A stretch of 64,000 nt of DNA from Polytrichum commune (GCA_950295325.1 OX485808.1:44164527-44228526); one strand, 5' to 3'; numbered from the stretch's first letter, positions 48,324-60,518 are shown. Notes: generated by a model not told the origin, from the letters alone. Numbers and translations are program-made.

Positions 48324-48336
48324 TGTAACTTTCCCC

Positions 48337-48346
48337 TCCTGGAAGA
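48337..48346. repeat. 10-bp target-site duplication, right copy
   Basis: TCCTGGAAGA, as at 31748-31757. Confidence 0.75.
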
Positions 48347-48700
48347 CCCCAACGAAAATGGGTAGCCAATGCAATCCAACATCTCTTCAACCACCATAGA
48401 AGCTTCATACTCATGCAACAGTGCCTGCATGGCTTTCAATTGGGTGTGGAGCTTTTTGTTAACATGCGCCAGGTCACGCCCAACCGCGACCAACTCACGC
48501 TCAAGCTCATCACCCTCCAATGTTGACATTCCAATGTCAACAAGTAACTACAAAACAGACTTAGGAAGTGTGCAATGAATCTCATCCATAAACCCAGAAG
48601 CCAGAATGTGTTGCTTCTAAATGAGTTCTGAAACCTCGACCTCGCTCACAAACAATCCAACCTTCTGGGTGTTGAGCGCCAGGATGGGCGGCTCCAACAT
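48347..48700 (-). pseudogene. 5' part of interrupted transposon-type ORF
   Basis: Minus-strand frame from ATG 48700 (MLEPPILALNTQKVGLFVSE), with two in-frame TAG codons (after SEVEVSELI and after LPKSVL), then an open stretch with a heptad-rich helix (ELERELVAVGRDLAHVNKKL). It ends at the target duplication of the giant element (PFSLGSSR) and continues in phase at 31747. Both TAGs could be CAG (Gln) mutated by C-to-T change. Not recognised; probably an old accessory protein of a transposon. Confidence 0.5.
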
Positions 48701-48889
48701 TGCTTCTCTCTTTAAACTTGGCCAACTTAGGTTTTCAAAATGAATAGGTTAGAAGATTTAGGGTTTGGATGGGCACAAGGGTAGGTGTGACTGTGTGGGC
48801 AACCACCAACTCCAGACCACTCCCACAGTTGAAGGCAACGGACCCAAATATGCCCCAACTAAAAAATGGAATTATAACCCAACTTACAT

Positions 48890-49336
48890 GTCAGATTTTT
48901 GCTGCAATAGGAGCTGAAATCGTTTGTGGACCTTCTCTACTTGACGATCACGCTGGGCCTCGTAGCTTTCCTCCCCTCCCACAATCCCCCCCTGTTCCCT
49001 ACAACTAGCCCCTTCCTGCATGTCCCAGCTCCTTCCTCCCTCTCCGTAGTTCCCGCTCTGTGTTGCTTCCTCCTCGTACTTGCTCCCCTCATGTGATGAG
49101 GACGACGTGCCTGCCGCGGCAACCAAGCTGTCTGCACATGGCGACCTTCGATCAGTGCTGATGTCCAGCAACACACGATTATGTCGGCCTGCTGCTCCCT
49201 GCTCCACGCCGCCTGCGCTCTCCCTTACTCCGACCTTTTTCCTATTTCCGCCGTGTTGGCTACCACCTAAACCCGCATTCTCCCTACCTCTCCCTTCAGC
49301 CTCCTCTCTCCCGACCCCCCTACTCTTGCATTGCAT
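48890..49336 (-). CDS. Possible exon of unknown transposon-type protein
   Basis: Minus-strand frame of ~149 residues, Gly/Glu/Arg-rich (GREEAEGRGRENAG), closing with VEKVHKRFQLLLQQK at a good donor (CTGACAT|GTAAGT). It lies upstream of the pseudogene at 48347-48700 on the same strand. The composition makes chance openness possible. Confidence 0.25.
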
Positions 49337-50432
49337 TGCCGACTCTAGAGTCCATCCATCGAACTATGCTGAAGCCAGATCCCCTTTTCAAAATGGGTTG
49401 ACAGTCCATTAGCAAACCAGCGAGCGCAGCGAAACTAGCCATACCCAACACACCCACTCCTAACGCAGGAGACCTAAACCAACAACGCGGCCTAGCACAT
49501 GGTTGAGGTGGGTAACACTCTCACTGTGCACTGGTGACTGTTACTGGCATGTGCAACCCTATGGGTAGACGTCCGCTACCCATGGGTTCCAGCACGACAG
49601 GCCTCCTGCAATGCGAGAAAAAAGTGGGGAGACGGCATGTCAAATAGCAATCATTGTCCAAATACAAATACACCCTAATGAATGTGAGAACATGAAAATG
49701 AGCTCAGATTTGTGACAAACCAATGTCACGACCATACTTGGACTACCTGGCCTATTTGCATAAGATGTGGACTTCATCATTGATTGCATAAGTGTGTTTG
49801 AAGTGGTTAGTGTTGACGACCATGTGCATATTTAGATGTTTTGGGTGTAGGCTCTCCCCACCAATCTGCCCATCAATTAACTTGCCACAATCCCCATATG
49901 GGCATTAATTCAAGAACATTGGAGCCACCAACAGGCTTCATGTAATTGCTATACATGCAGAATGAGGTTGAATTCTGTTTTGGAAATCTTCTGTGAAGTT
50001 TATGATGTTCAACGATAGGACTCATCATGTACATGGAGTTGCCACAATTGGTGTTAATGTGTTCACGTTCGGAGCTTAACCGTGAGGCCCAACAACCAAA
50101 TACAAGCATATTGAAACCTATATAAAATGCATGATTTCATTTGAAAATGCCAACGTACGTAGATGTTGTGAACAAGGATATTCGCGCCACATGCCCCTAC
50201 CACTTCACACATGCCAAAGGATGGGGCTAGTGTAAACTGCATTTGGTTATTCACATCTAGCAACACGCAACCAGAAGGCATTATTTGCAGATACCGCGTG
50301 TATAGCAAGAACTCAATAGATGTCCAGAGGTGAATTGTAATTGGGCTATACTGTCTAATACAACATGCATCAGATTGCAGAGGCATCCAGTAGACACGTA
50401 CCACAACCCTCTGCACGGAGCTGGAGACCAAT

Positions 50433-53400
50433 ATGGGGGACCCAACAGCCCGACCACACCTGAGGGATCCCATACGGATAGCAATGCGGGATGAAAAGTT
50501 GTGGCGACGAGAGGCGGCAATGTATGCAGCCCACCGCATAAAATTGGTGCCTTGCCCTTGCAAAGTTTGCAAAGGGAGCAAGAAACACATGGCAACAAAC
50601 AAAGTAGAAAGCCACCTTATGACAAATGGGAGACACCACTCATTTAGAAAATGGAGAGGCCCTGGTCCACGGGACGACTCCGACAATGAATGGGATAACC
50701 ATATTCGCGGAGGCGGAGCTCTGCCTCCACCACTCCCAATAGATGAAAATGTTGGATTGCAAAAGCTGTTTCATAATGTGAATGTTGTCCATGCAAATGT
50801 TGTTCCCCCACCCCAAGAACCTAATGCTCCACCTCCAACAGAACAAGATAACCTCCCAGATATGATGGCAAACTGTGAAGACCCTGGGTTCGCTAACCAT
50901 GTAATGGATGTTGTGCAGCAAGCTCAGACTATGGTAGAGGATGTGCAGGCATAACCAGACTCCATAGCAGAGCACGACAATGTGGTTGCAGATAATGATG
51001 GAAATGAACCCCTCTCTGCACCTGGCACACCCGAAATGGCGGACGAAGGGACGGGCCCAGGAGACATACCAATGGATGCAGTGGAGGATTTAAATCTAAC
51101 GGAGGTGCTGTTGTCGTGCCACCCTTTGTTCCCGGGTGCATCTGTAACGAAGCTTGCTGCCACCATGCTCATCATGACAATATGCACAATTCATGGTGTA
51201 AACAACAAATTTGTGGATGAATTACTATATCTTTTGAGCAAGTACATTCTGCCCCATCCGAATTCGTTGCCTTTGAACATGTACCATGCTAGAGTGCTTG
51301 TGGAGAAGGTCAGTCTAGCTATGAGAGCATACACGCATGCAAAAATGGATGTGTGTTGTTCCAAGGGGATGCATACAATGATTTAACAGAATGTCCAGTG
51401 TGTAATGCAAATCGATTCAAAGCATGTGGAAGGTCACAAGTGCCGGTGAGCGTTCTGAGACACTTCCCTCTGATACCCCGACTAGTCAGATGGTACAAGT
51501 CACCGAGAATAGCAAAAATGTTGAGGTGGGCTCACCTGAACAAATCCAGCGATGGCAAAATGCACGGTGTCCACGACTCCCCAGCGTGGCGTGCAATCGA
51601 TACAAAGTTTCCTTCCTTTGCTAGAGGTTTCCGGAACATCCGCATGGCATTGTCAGCAGATGGTTTCAACCCATTTTCATCCCTTCTATGCCAATGGTCC
51701 ACTTGGCCTGTATTTGTATTCATATACAATTTGCCTCCTTGGATGACCACAAAACGTTTTTTTGTCATCCCTGTCTTACTCATTCCGGGAAAACATTCAC
51801 CCAATGGAGGTAACATTGATGTGTACATGAAACCTGTTATAGATCAATTGAAACAACTTTGGTGGCCTGGTGTGTGGGCAGACGACCACAGCATATCCCC
51901 AGAACTTACGCGCAGGTTTAGACTCCGAGGATGTTTGATGTGGACAATCAATGATTGGCCAGGCTATGGCCTCCTATCTGGTATGGCGCATGCCGGCTAC
52001 GCTGGCTGCCCCCCCTGCGGGCCAGAGGTGACCTCAAGATACTCGAGGGAGTTGCATAAGTGTTTGTACACTGGCTCACGACGCTGGTTGCGATCAAGGC
52101 AACACCCTTACAGAAGACCAAACTACAGTGCAGCGTTTGGAAACGAAACAGAATCGCGGGCGCAGCCCAAAAGGCCAACAACGACAGAGATACTGGAAAG
52201 GGCAGAAGAGTGTAAGAAATGGCTAGAGTCTGGCAATGTGGCGGGAGGAGAGCTTGATCCCTCGAGGTGGCACGGTGTGAAGAGAAGATCGTGTTTCTTT
52301 GACTTACCCTATTTCAAGGTAAGTCCACTGCACACTACGTAAGCATCAGATTCCAGGGTGAACTAACAGGGGCTGCACATTAAGAGAGGTTGTGAAAAAA
52401 TAGCATAGAGTTCATATTAACTTGCGACAGGATGTATGTGCAGCATTTTCTTGTGCGGCATTGCACAGACGTTATGCACGTCGAGAAGAATGTTTGCGAA
52501 AATGTGGTGAAGACAATCCTCGGAGAGAAAGACACAATTGCATGCAGACGAGATATGGAGGCAACAGGAGTCCGCGAAGAACTATGGCTGGTTAAGACGA
52601 CCAATGCCCGAGGGAAGACGAAGGTTATAAAGCCTGCCGCACCGTACGTACTGAATGATGTGGACCTCCCCATCTTCATGTCCAGACTAGCAGCCCTTCA
52701 GGTGCCTTCAGGATATTGCGGTGCCGTTGCAAAGCATATAACACTCAGGAAGCTGAGCGGGATGAAGGCGCATGACTGGCACGTTGTCATGCAACAGTTA
52801 CTGCCATTGTGCACAAGGGGTCTCCTGGACCGCGGGCCTCGCACAGCAATCATGAGACTGTCGCGCGTTTTTAGAAGAATTTGCGCTAAAGTCATAGACC
52901 CCACCGACATGGTCAACCTCAAAGAGGACGTTGCTGTTACAATGTCAATGCTCGAGATTCACATGCCTCCGAGTTTTTTCGACGTGATGTCACACCTGGT
53001 GATACACCTCGTGGAGGAGCTAGAGCTGTGTGGGCCCGTACACACACGCTGGATGTACAGTGTTGAGCGAATGAACAAGGTTTTAAAAAGGTACGTCAAC
53101 AATATGGCCAGGCCAGAGGCATGCATGGCAAAATCGCATGTGCTGGAAGAGGCAATTGGACTGGTGGCCGAGTTTATGACTGACTATGAGCCACTACATC
53201 GCAATGTGTGGACAGAGGAGGCTAGCGCAGGGATTACCGGGGAGGTTCTGGAAGGAGCTGGAACCACATCTGTTATCACACCCTATATGAGAGACATTGC
53301 ACACGAGTACCTGCTTCTAAATCGCACATCATTCCAGCCACTGTGCAGGTATGAGAGAAACATAATCCTAAACTCCATTACCGGTTCATCTAAAAGAATG

Positions 53401-54337
53401 CACTAGAAGTGGTAATGTCAGACGGGAACGAAGGCAACATTGATGGCAGATTTTTTGCCCACTGCCAGTATGTCTTGCACATATTTTTGTTGTGATGTAA
53501 GCTTCAATTGCCATATTGTAGTCCTGCAACAGAGAATATGTTGTAGCCCGCGCAGAGTTCGAGGGTGCAGTTCCCCTGGATACACCCCTTGGTGCGTTTC
53601 CTAGTCTGGCCGTGTGGATAAGAGAGGTTGTGCGGAAGCTAGCAGGTCGGGAAGAAGGTCTGGGAGATGCAGACATGAGAAAACTATCAGTGCCCCCTAA
53701 GCTGGTGTCAAAATTGTACTCAAGGATGCAGGCGTACGGTAACCATTACCGCTGCGATGATGGATCATCAGCTGGAATGGTAAGCTATGCCTGTGGTGTG
53801 GCGTCAATCTTGAAAACGCAAGGTTCTACAATAGGAGGTGTGATGGGCCAAATACACTACGTAGGTGTTTTGAAACACATTCGAGTTATGGACTATGGGA
53901 AAGTTATCACACCTATTACCTTAATGGAATGCGATTGGGTTCGCCATGGTGTGGACGAAATGGGAGAGCCCACGTACAAAAGAGATGAATTTGGTTTCCT
54001 CTTGGCCAACTTTTCATGCGTGCTGGAGCATCCAGATGACCCATTTGTATTGCCGTCCCAGGTCCAGCAGGTTTTCTACGCCGATGCAGAGAGCAGTGGA
54101 CCCTGGCGTGTTGTACTAAACAGCGAGGCAAGGTCCAGGAGGTCTCTAGCGTCCGACTACGAGGAGTTTATAAATACTCGAGTGTGTGTTCCAACACTAG
54201 AGGCCGAAACCTTGCTGGCCCCCACATCCCACATTCCGAACATGGTGGGTGGTATAACATTGTCTGAAAGAGACGCAGAGCTCGCATTAGCACCTTTGCT
54301 GAGGGGAGAATTTGGCAACATATCCGATGAGGACTGA
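50433..54337 (+). pseudogene. CACTA (En/Spm) TNP2-type transposase, broken
   Basis: Parts in order: a transposase-associated N-terminal domain (50433-50954) with CPCKVC, VESHLMTNG and RKWRG; a linker; the TNP2 catalytic region (51340-52318) with LTECPVC, VLRHFPLIPRL, DGFNPFSS, IPVLLIPGKHSPNG and TINDWPGYGLLSG; after a ~113-bp intron, HCTDVMHVEKNVCENVV and a DUF4218-like domain (52432-53406) with MPPSFFDVMSHLVIHLVEE; and a DUF4216-like domain (53522-54337, after acceptor ATTGTAG) with VGVLKHIRVMDYG and VFYADAESSGPWRVV. Lesions: TAA at 50952, a 1-base loss in the A-run at 51341-51345 that separates ...AYTHA from KNGCVLFQGD, and an apparent phase mismatch at the 52318/52431 splice. It would cut and paste CACTA elements if intact. 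Confidence 0.85.
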
Positions 54338-54719
54338 AGGTTTCCATGCGTCGTGGAATGGAGGACTTGTGGCAATGTATGTTGTATATCCGACAGAGGG
54401 TGAGTGCCAAAAATTGCAAACACACGCTATGTGGATTGACTCTTGACCATGGAATCCCTTCAGGCTGGACCGCTGGCAACTGGAAGCAGAAAGTGAAGAG
54501 GAAGATATCACGGGCAGGAGGCTCCTACACACAAACAACATTGCATGCACACATTGATGTGCACACTGACTCCAACCCTCTTGTGGGCAGTAGAAGTTGC
54601 AAAATCTAGGACAATTAGGCTTGTAAGGCCCAATTCTGGGAGTTTTGACAGAACACATATTAAGCATGGCCCCCTACATGAATACGTATTCAAATTTCCA
54701 GACACATGTACAAAACCCG

Positions 54720-55640
54720 CCTCAAAATTGCACCAATTCAGAAGGCAACTAAACTCTTTGTATGCATGAGAAGATTATACTAACTTGTACAATAAACTAC
54801 CCTGCCCACACATGTACATAAGCTGGCCCTAAACCATACAAATTTAGAAGGCAAACAAACCCGATGTATGCATCAGAGGAGGATACTTTCACATCCAATA
54901 AGAGGGTGTGCGAATACACAATAGAACCTGGTCCAAAATCACACCAATTCAGAAGGCAGAATAAACCCACAGTATGCAACAGAAGATGAGACTGTTGTGT
55001 GCTGAAAAATAGCCCGCTCACATGGCACACAACCGGACTCAAAATCACACCGATAAAGTAGGCCCATAAACCCACAGTAGGCATCAGAAGAAGATACCAA
55101 CTTATGTAACAAGCCACCTTGCCGATACATGCACATGATTCGCCTCAACACCACGCCAATTCAGAAGGCAACTAAAACCGTTGTGCGCATTAGAAGAGGA
55201 CACTAACATATCCAACAAACCACCCTGCCAATACATGTACATTACTCGGGCCAAAACCACACCAATTCATAAGGCATGCAAACCCGCCGTATGCATCAGA
55301 AGAACATACTTTCATATCCAATAAAACAATGTGCCGATACACATACACAACTCGGCTCCAAACCACACTATTTCATCAGGCACCCAACCCCACTGTGTGC
55401 ATGAGAAGAGGATACTCACCTATCCAGTAAAACAACTTGCGATCACATGTACATAACCCGACCCAAATTTGTGCCAATTCAGAAGGCAACTAAGTAAACC
55501 CACTATAGGCATCAGAGGAGGCAACTAAACCCACCATGCGCATAAGAAGAGGACACCAACTTATGCAATAAAACAACCCCCTAACACATGTACATAACTA
55601 CACTTGAAATCCGCACCAATCTAGAAGGCGATCACAAGTT
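54720..55640. repeat. Diverged ~107-bp repeats, 3' of TNP2 gene
   Basis: About eight degenerate units (CACACCAATTCAGAAGGCAA, CATCAGAAGAGGATACT, CACATGTACATAACTCG). They are relatives of those at 7.05-8.17, 23.0, 25.6 and 29.3 kb, linking this CACTA coding region to the TnpA-like region on the left. Confidence 0.7.
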
Positions 55641-57533
55641 CCAAAATTGCAGAATGCTACAAAAAAACCAACAACGACTGTCTACCAACCAAGCTAAGCG
55701 AGCTGGAGGCTAGATGACTAAGCGAACGAACAAGTCACCAGGTCCTAAGTACGAGGGGTTCCAGAGTCTGAGCATGAAGTGGCCAGTAGTATGCAGCAAT
55801 GACCACTCCCAAGTGTCCGTAACAATGTTGGCCATAGTCTGTGCATCAAGTAGCAGTCCAAGTGTATTCGAGAGGAAAGGTGTAAGACTCTGACTATATA
55901 CGTGCTTCTAAGCCCCGACCCAAACGATATGGGTTAAAGCCGCCAGTCACTGCCACATTTTTCACCTATGAGTGCTCACTCATTTCGCCCATCCCTTCCA
56001 TTTCATACTGAGAAGGTCTCAGCAAGTTATGCACTATACTAGATCACACAGGACTATTCTATTGACATAGAGGAATTTTCTATTCAAGAAGTTCCAACCT
56101 CGCCCAACTAACTGGAAGGGGGGCGGTTATAACATGAAGTTTGAGGCACATGCTCAGCTATTGCCCCCAACTTCTATGAAAGAGTCGCTCTCCCGCACGC
56201 AGAGGAACACCCAATAATTTGCCCACACCCCCCTCAATTAGGCTGCACTACTAAAATACAGGGCATGCGACAGCATGCGACTGAACCATGTTATTGCGCA
56301 TGTTCCACCTAGTGCACCACAGTGGAACACGTGTAACGCGAGGTTGTTGGCAACCACTTGACGATAACCAGAAACGTAATTGCAGCTGTCGTGTACACGT
56401 GTTTGTATGTATGTACAGCGCACAATCAGAAACAAAGATTTGTGGCTGCGTTTCAGGATGTTGTACATGCATGCAGGCCAGTAACAGCAGAGCTTATGTG
56501 ACTGCATTGGTGCAGTGCAACCCAAAATGCGCATACACCGTTAATGCGCAATCGTTGGAACTGCGTGTGCATGATTTGTGCGCACAGACATCATTTCAAC
56601 AACACTGGTGCGCCGACTCGGCCATATGCAACAATTCTGCACACAATTTGCTGCGTTCATTCCATCATACATAAGTGATCAAAAGACGTCTATGAATTCA
56701 CGGATCGCAGCTGCCAATGCTCTTAGCACTGTAGAATGCCACCATGTGCACAAGGTGCTTCGAGCGCAATCACATACACGGCCATTGCTCGTACAATGTG
56801 AATGCCGATCACACATCAACGCCCACATACACACATATAGGACATGTGTTCACACAATTCCCGCACAATTTACTGGCACCATTCCTTACGAACATTGAGA
56901 GACATGCACAAACCGCGGCTAAAAGCTCCTACTTGATGTCATCCATCCTCAACAATGGCAGAACACACAGGTTTTGTATGCCCTTCATAGTGCACAATGC
57001 CGCAATGTGCAGAATTCGCTCCATACGCGATCGCATCCACGACTATTGTACACGGAAAGCTTATGGCACACACTGAACCGGAGATTGAGGACATGGAATG
57101 TTTTACATCATTGTTGCAAACTATCAGTGGAATGTGGACAAAATTCTGCAGTGATGCAGACGTTGTATTGTAGCAATGCTGACAACTCAAATGGGCAAGA
57201 AAACAATGCATATAGATAGACGCCATCATGGAACCCCATATTGGACAACCAATCAGAAACCTCCCGTCGAATGTAAAAGAATGTCCCCCCAAAAAAACCT
57301 TTTGGTCTACAGGTATGCAGGCGAAAAACCTCGAGGGCGAGAAGCAGAGGCATGGAAATCCCGAGACACTGCAAGCATACATGTGGACAGCAACATTAGT
57401 GCAAATTTTGACATTTACCATATAGAATACATGCACTTCCTAGAGGTATGCCATGCCAAACAATATAAATGGGAGAGTGCACACACAAAAGCACAACGCA
57501 TATAAAAACAGGAGTGCGATACACACCGCACAA
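55641..57533. other. No gene recognised
   Basis: Contains short overlapping frames on both strands without recognisable domains; probably internal or terminal sequence of CACTA elements. Confidence 0.35.
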
Positions 57534-58667
57534 TCAATGTCCATCGGCGAGTGGTGGTGTGCCGTGGCTTGCAAAACCCAATTTAGGGAAGGTCATGTCA
57601 TCACCCTCAAGGGCACCTTGCACAAAGGGTTGCAAAACAGTGTCAGAGCAATGGAGGTGTTCTTCCCCATCGCACACTAGTTCGCAATCGCAAACAAGAA
57701 CGGTTTGGTTACCATACGGAACCCCAAACTCCACATCATAGAGGTCTCTCCCGGACGACAAACAAGTGTAGTTTTCCAAAACATACCCAACTGCCCAAGT
57801 CTCCACAACTGTGCCCATAACAAGTTCATTCACACACACAAGTTTAATGGACGGTATCCTGATAGCCTTCAAGCCACCTAGCCAAGGCTGGTGAAATTTT
57901 ACACACACTGGGTCTGCCCCATCATTGTCATCACCATGTGAGCATGTTTGTGGTGGATGAACTACCACAAGTGCACAACAACCATGTAATGCAACAAATC
58001 CAAGGGATGGGCAGAGACTGGCATGCCCTCCTGCAGATGCCAAATCAGCAACAAGCTGAGTTTTTGGGTGAGAAACAGGTATTTGCGACCCAAAGCATTG
58101 CAAGGATGCAAAGCAATCTTCTGGACCGCTATCATCATTGCCCCCTCCTGCATGCAACAGAGGGTACTGAGCAACAGTCCGCCCCACTGGAATTGTTGCA
58201 GATGAAACCTGTACCAAATGACCAGCAAGTGGTTGCACACGCGACCCTACACCATGTGCCAAGGAACCGTGGGTGGGCTGGTCGTCATCGTGAAGACACT
58301 TGCTCCCTTCGCCCACCAACAAAGGTCGTCCTTGCCGAGGGAGCTCCACGAATTTAGACTTGGCATCCGCAAACACCACTGCGGGGATGCGTCCAAGTTG
58401 TCCCTTCAATAATTGCCCACCGCATTGCATTGGCCGCGGACCAGAAACCGAAAAATTCGCACCTTCTGGACAATTATTGGCATTTGTGGTTTCATTCCCA
58501 ATGAAACCTTCATAGAGAAAGTGGGTAACGTGCTTCGATATTGTTGTGCGAGCACGACGACCTGGACTGGCCGCAATAATTGCATATGTTGGCTTGGAGG
58601 ACACACTGCCCCAGTTGAAACGCCGTTTACTATGGGAAATTATTCGTGGTAGGGGCACATTGGGTGG
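57534..58667 (-). CDS. Unrecognised minus-strand ORF cut by solo LTR
   Basis: An open minus-strand frame of nearly 380 codons up to the right-hand LTR boundary (stop at 57534). It contains Gly-rich stretches and a C-terminal part with FHQPWLGGLKAIRIPSIKLV and ETWAVGYVLENYTCLSSGRD. No domain recognised. The frame's nominal start lies inside the LTR-like element at 58668-60518, so any original N-terminus was displaced by that insertion. It may be another accessory ORF of a CACTA element, or chance openness. Confidence 0.3.
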   Translation of the reverse strand, partial: PPNVPLPRIISHSKRRFNWGSVSSKPTYAIIAASPGRRARTTISKHVTHFLYEGFIGNETTNANNCPEGANFSVSGPRPMQCGGQLLKGQLGRIPAVVFADAKSKFVELPRQGRPLLVGEGSKCLHDDDQPTHGSLAHGVGSRVQPLAGHLVQVSSATIPVGRTVAQYPLLHAGGGNDDSGPEDCFASLQCFGSQIPVSHPKTQLVADLASAGGHASLCPSLGFVALHGCCALVVVHPPQTCSHGDDNDGADPVCVKFHQPWLGGLKAIRIPSIKLVCVNELVMGTVVETWAVGYVLENYTCLSSGRDLYDVEFGVPYGNQTVLVCDCELVCDGEEHLHCSDTVLQPFVQGALEGDDMTFPKLGFASHGTPPLADGH

Positions 58668-60518
58668 TGTGAGGCCAAATCCACCACCCTTAAGCGTCCT
58701 AGTCCGGGTGATGGCTTTGAGAATCACATTCAATTCCTAATACCATAACATGAATTGCTATATGGTTCTCATGTTCAAGGCACTAACTTCATCTTAACTC
58801 CTTTGCTTTATTATTGTGAGCATCGTTGCTCGTAGTGGAATTCAATTTTTCAAGGGTCCAACCCGCGGCCTTGGCCACGCATGCCCTTAAAGAGATCCCT
58901 CTAGACTTCTTGATTTTTACTTCCTTAATCTCGTCCCTGCTAGGATCCTCCATAGTTCCCATTGGTGGTGCACGTATTATATTCCAACCAAAGGTACGAG
59001 TGTTTAGAAACACTTGCTTCAATGGGTAACCATCCACACATTTGAAAGTCCCACACACGTCTACTTTCCTAGTAAATCCAGCTCTACCTAAAACCAAGAT
59101 GGCATGCAATAATCTATCATGTCTATCAATCCTAAAAGGATTATCCTAACTACCACCCCCCTAGTAGTTTAACTAATTAGAGCTAATGAAATACTTAGGA
59201 CCAAGCCAAATTATCTAACCGCAGCCAAGCTGGTTGGCCTTAGGCCAGCCGAATCCCTCGAGCAGTTAAATCTTCGCCTAGTCCAGCAGCTAAGCTGGTT
59301 GGTGGCCTTAGGCCCAGCCGAATCCCTCAACAGTTAAATCCTCCCTTAGCCCAGTAGCTCAGCTGGTTGGTGGCCTTAAGCCCAGCCGAAACCCTCAGCA
59401 GTTAAATCCTCCTTTAGTCCAGCAGCTCAGCTGGTTGGCCTTAGGCCCAGCCGAATCCCTCCAGCAGTTAAATCTTCGCTTAGTCCAGCAGCTCAGCTGG
59501 TTGTTGGCCTTAGGCCCAGCCGAATCCCTCAACAGTTAAATCCTCCCTTAGCCCAGCAGCTCAGCTGGTTGGTGGCCTTAAGCCCAGCCGAAACCCTCAG
59601 CAGTTAAATCCTCCTTTAGTCCAGCAGCTCAGCTGGTTGGCCTTAGGCCCAGCCGAATCCCTCCAGCAGTTAAATCTTCGCTTAGTCCAGCAGCTCAGCT
59701 GGTTGTTGGCCTTAGGCCCAGCCGAAGCCATCAGCAGTTAAATCCTCCCTTAGTCCAGCAGCTCAGCTGGTTGGCCTTAGGCCCAGCCGAATCCCTCCAG
59801 CAGTTAAATCTTTGCCTTGGTCCTAGCTACTCTCAATACAACCTCTCCCATCCCATCATCAAGGTTCTAATTCTTCCTCTCTTTTCTTCCTTTTGATGCT
59901 AAGTCATGCGCTAATCTAACACACTACTTTAACTAACTAACACCTAATCACTACATGCAAACTTAAGCTCAAGAACTCCCTCACTTGGGGCCTTGAGAGA
60001 GAGCTTAATTAATCAACTCTACTAAAAACTAATGTCACACACACGTGCTCAAGCTCTTTAAGAGCTTGCTCCCCTTGAGAGCGCTTGATGGAGAGAGTCG
60101 CAAATGAGAGAAAGAACACCTTAAGTAGCAAAGAGGGAGAGAGGGAGAGAGAGGTGAGGATAGGGTGGGAGGATTAGCACCTCCAATCACAATCCCTTAA
60201 CCTTCACCTTCAAAGTAGGGACTAATCCCCTTCCACCAAGCTTCCTTCTTCCTAAACTAACAAAGTGGATCCAAAAGTGGGCATTTAACCCGCGGAGCTC
60301 ACCTTGCCTCACCTTACCCTTTACTCACATAATCAAGGCATCCTCTTATTGAAATCAAACCTTGAAATAACTACACAACACATTCTAATGCCTAAACTTA
60401 AATCCAAACCACACTTCACTCTTTTTATGTTTTGTGAATAATCATAACACATCAAAGTCAAACTAAAATTGGTTTCGAAGAGTTAATCACCACATGTGGG
60501 CACCATTTTGGGCTCACA
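58668..60518. mobile_element. Solo-LTR-like element, 1851 bp, family of 18450-19717
   Basis: Starts TGTGAGGCCAAATCCACCAC and ends TTTTGGGCTCACA. The first ~50 bp and the last ~110 bp align with the 18450 element. The flanks GGTGG and TGTGG differ at one base, so a decayed 5-bp duplication is possible. It contains a tandem array at 59220-59820 that the other copy lacks, while the other copy has its own unrelated repeats. Confidence 0.6.
59220..59820. repeat. ~62-66-bp tandem repeats inside solo LTR
   Basis: About nine copies of a unit containing CAGCTCAGCTGGTTGG, CCTTAGGCCCAGCCGAA and CAGCAGTTAAATC. Longer and shorter variants (with or without GTGG) alternate in a higher-order pattern. Confidence 0.9.

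Larger units (their letters stand above)
31758..48336. mobile_element. Giant MULE-like transposon, 16.6 kb, with cargo gene
   Basis: Bounded by the 10-bp duplication TCCTGGAAGA. The right end starts (reverse complement) GGGGAAAGTTACA then GCATGAGCGTAGAGCG; the left end reads GAGCGTTGCTAGG then GCATGAGCGTAGAGCG. The 25 bp from GCATGAGCG inward are identical; the outermost 13 bp are only partly similar. GAGCGGAGA also occurs near both ends (31811 and 48261). It contains a MULE transposase with SWIM finger (minus), a small Cys/His protein (minus) and a many-exon ParB/methyltransferase-like gene (plus). Excision in silico rejoins the frames at 48347-48700 and 31290-31747 without phase change. Likely not autonomous now: the transposase has an in-frame stop and the cargo gene is interrupted. 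Confidence 0.75.

Noticed and set aside
50063-50686. 207-codon minus-strand ORF
   Set aside because: It overlaps antisense to the transposase N-terminal domain, which has recognisable motifs; the minus frame has none.
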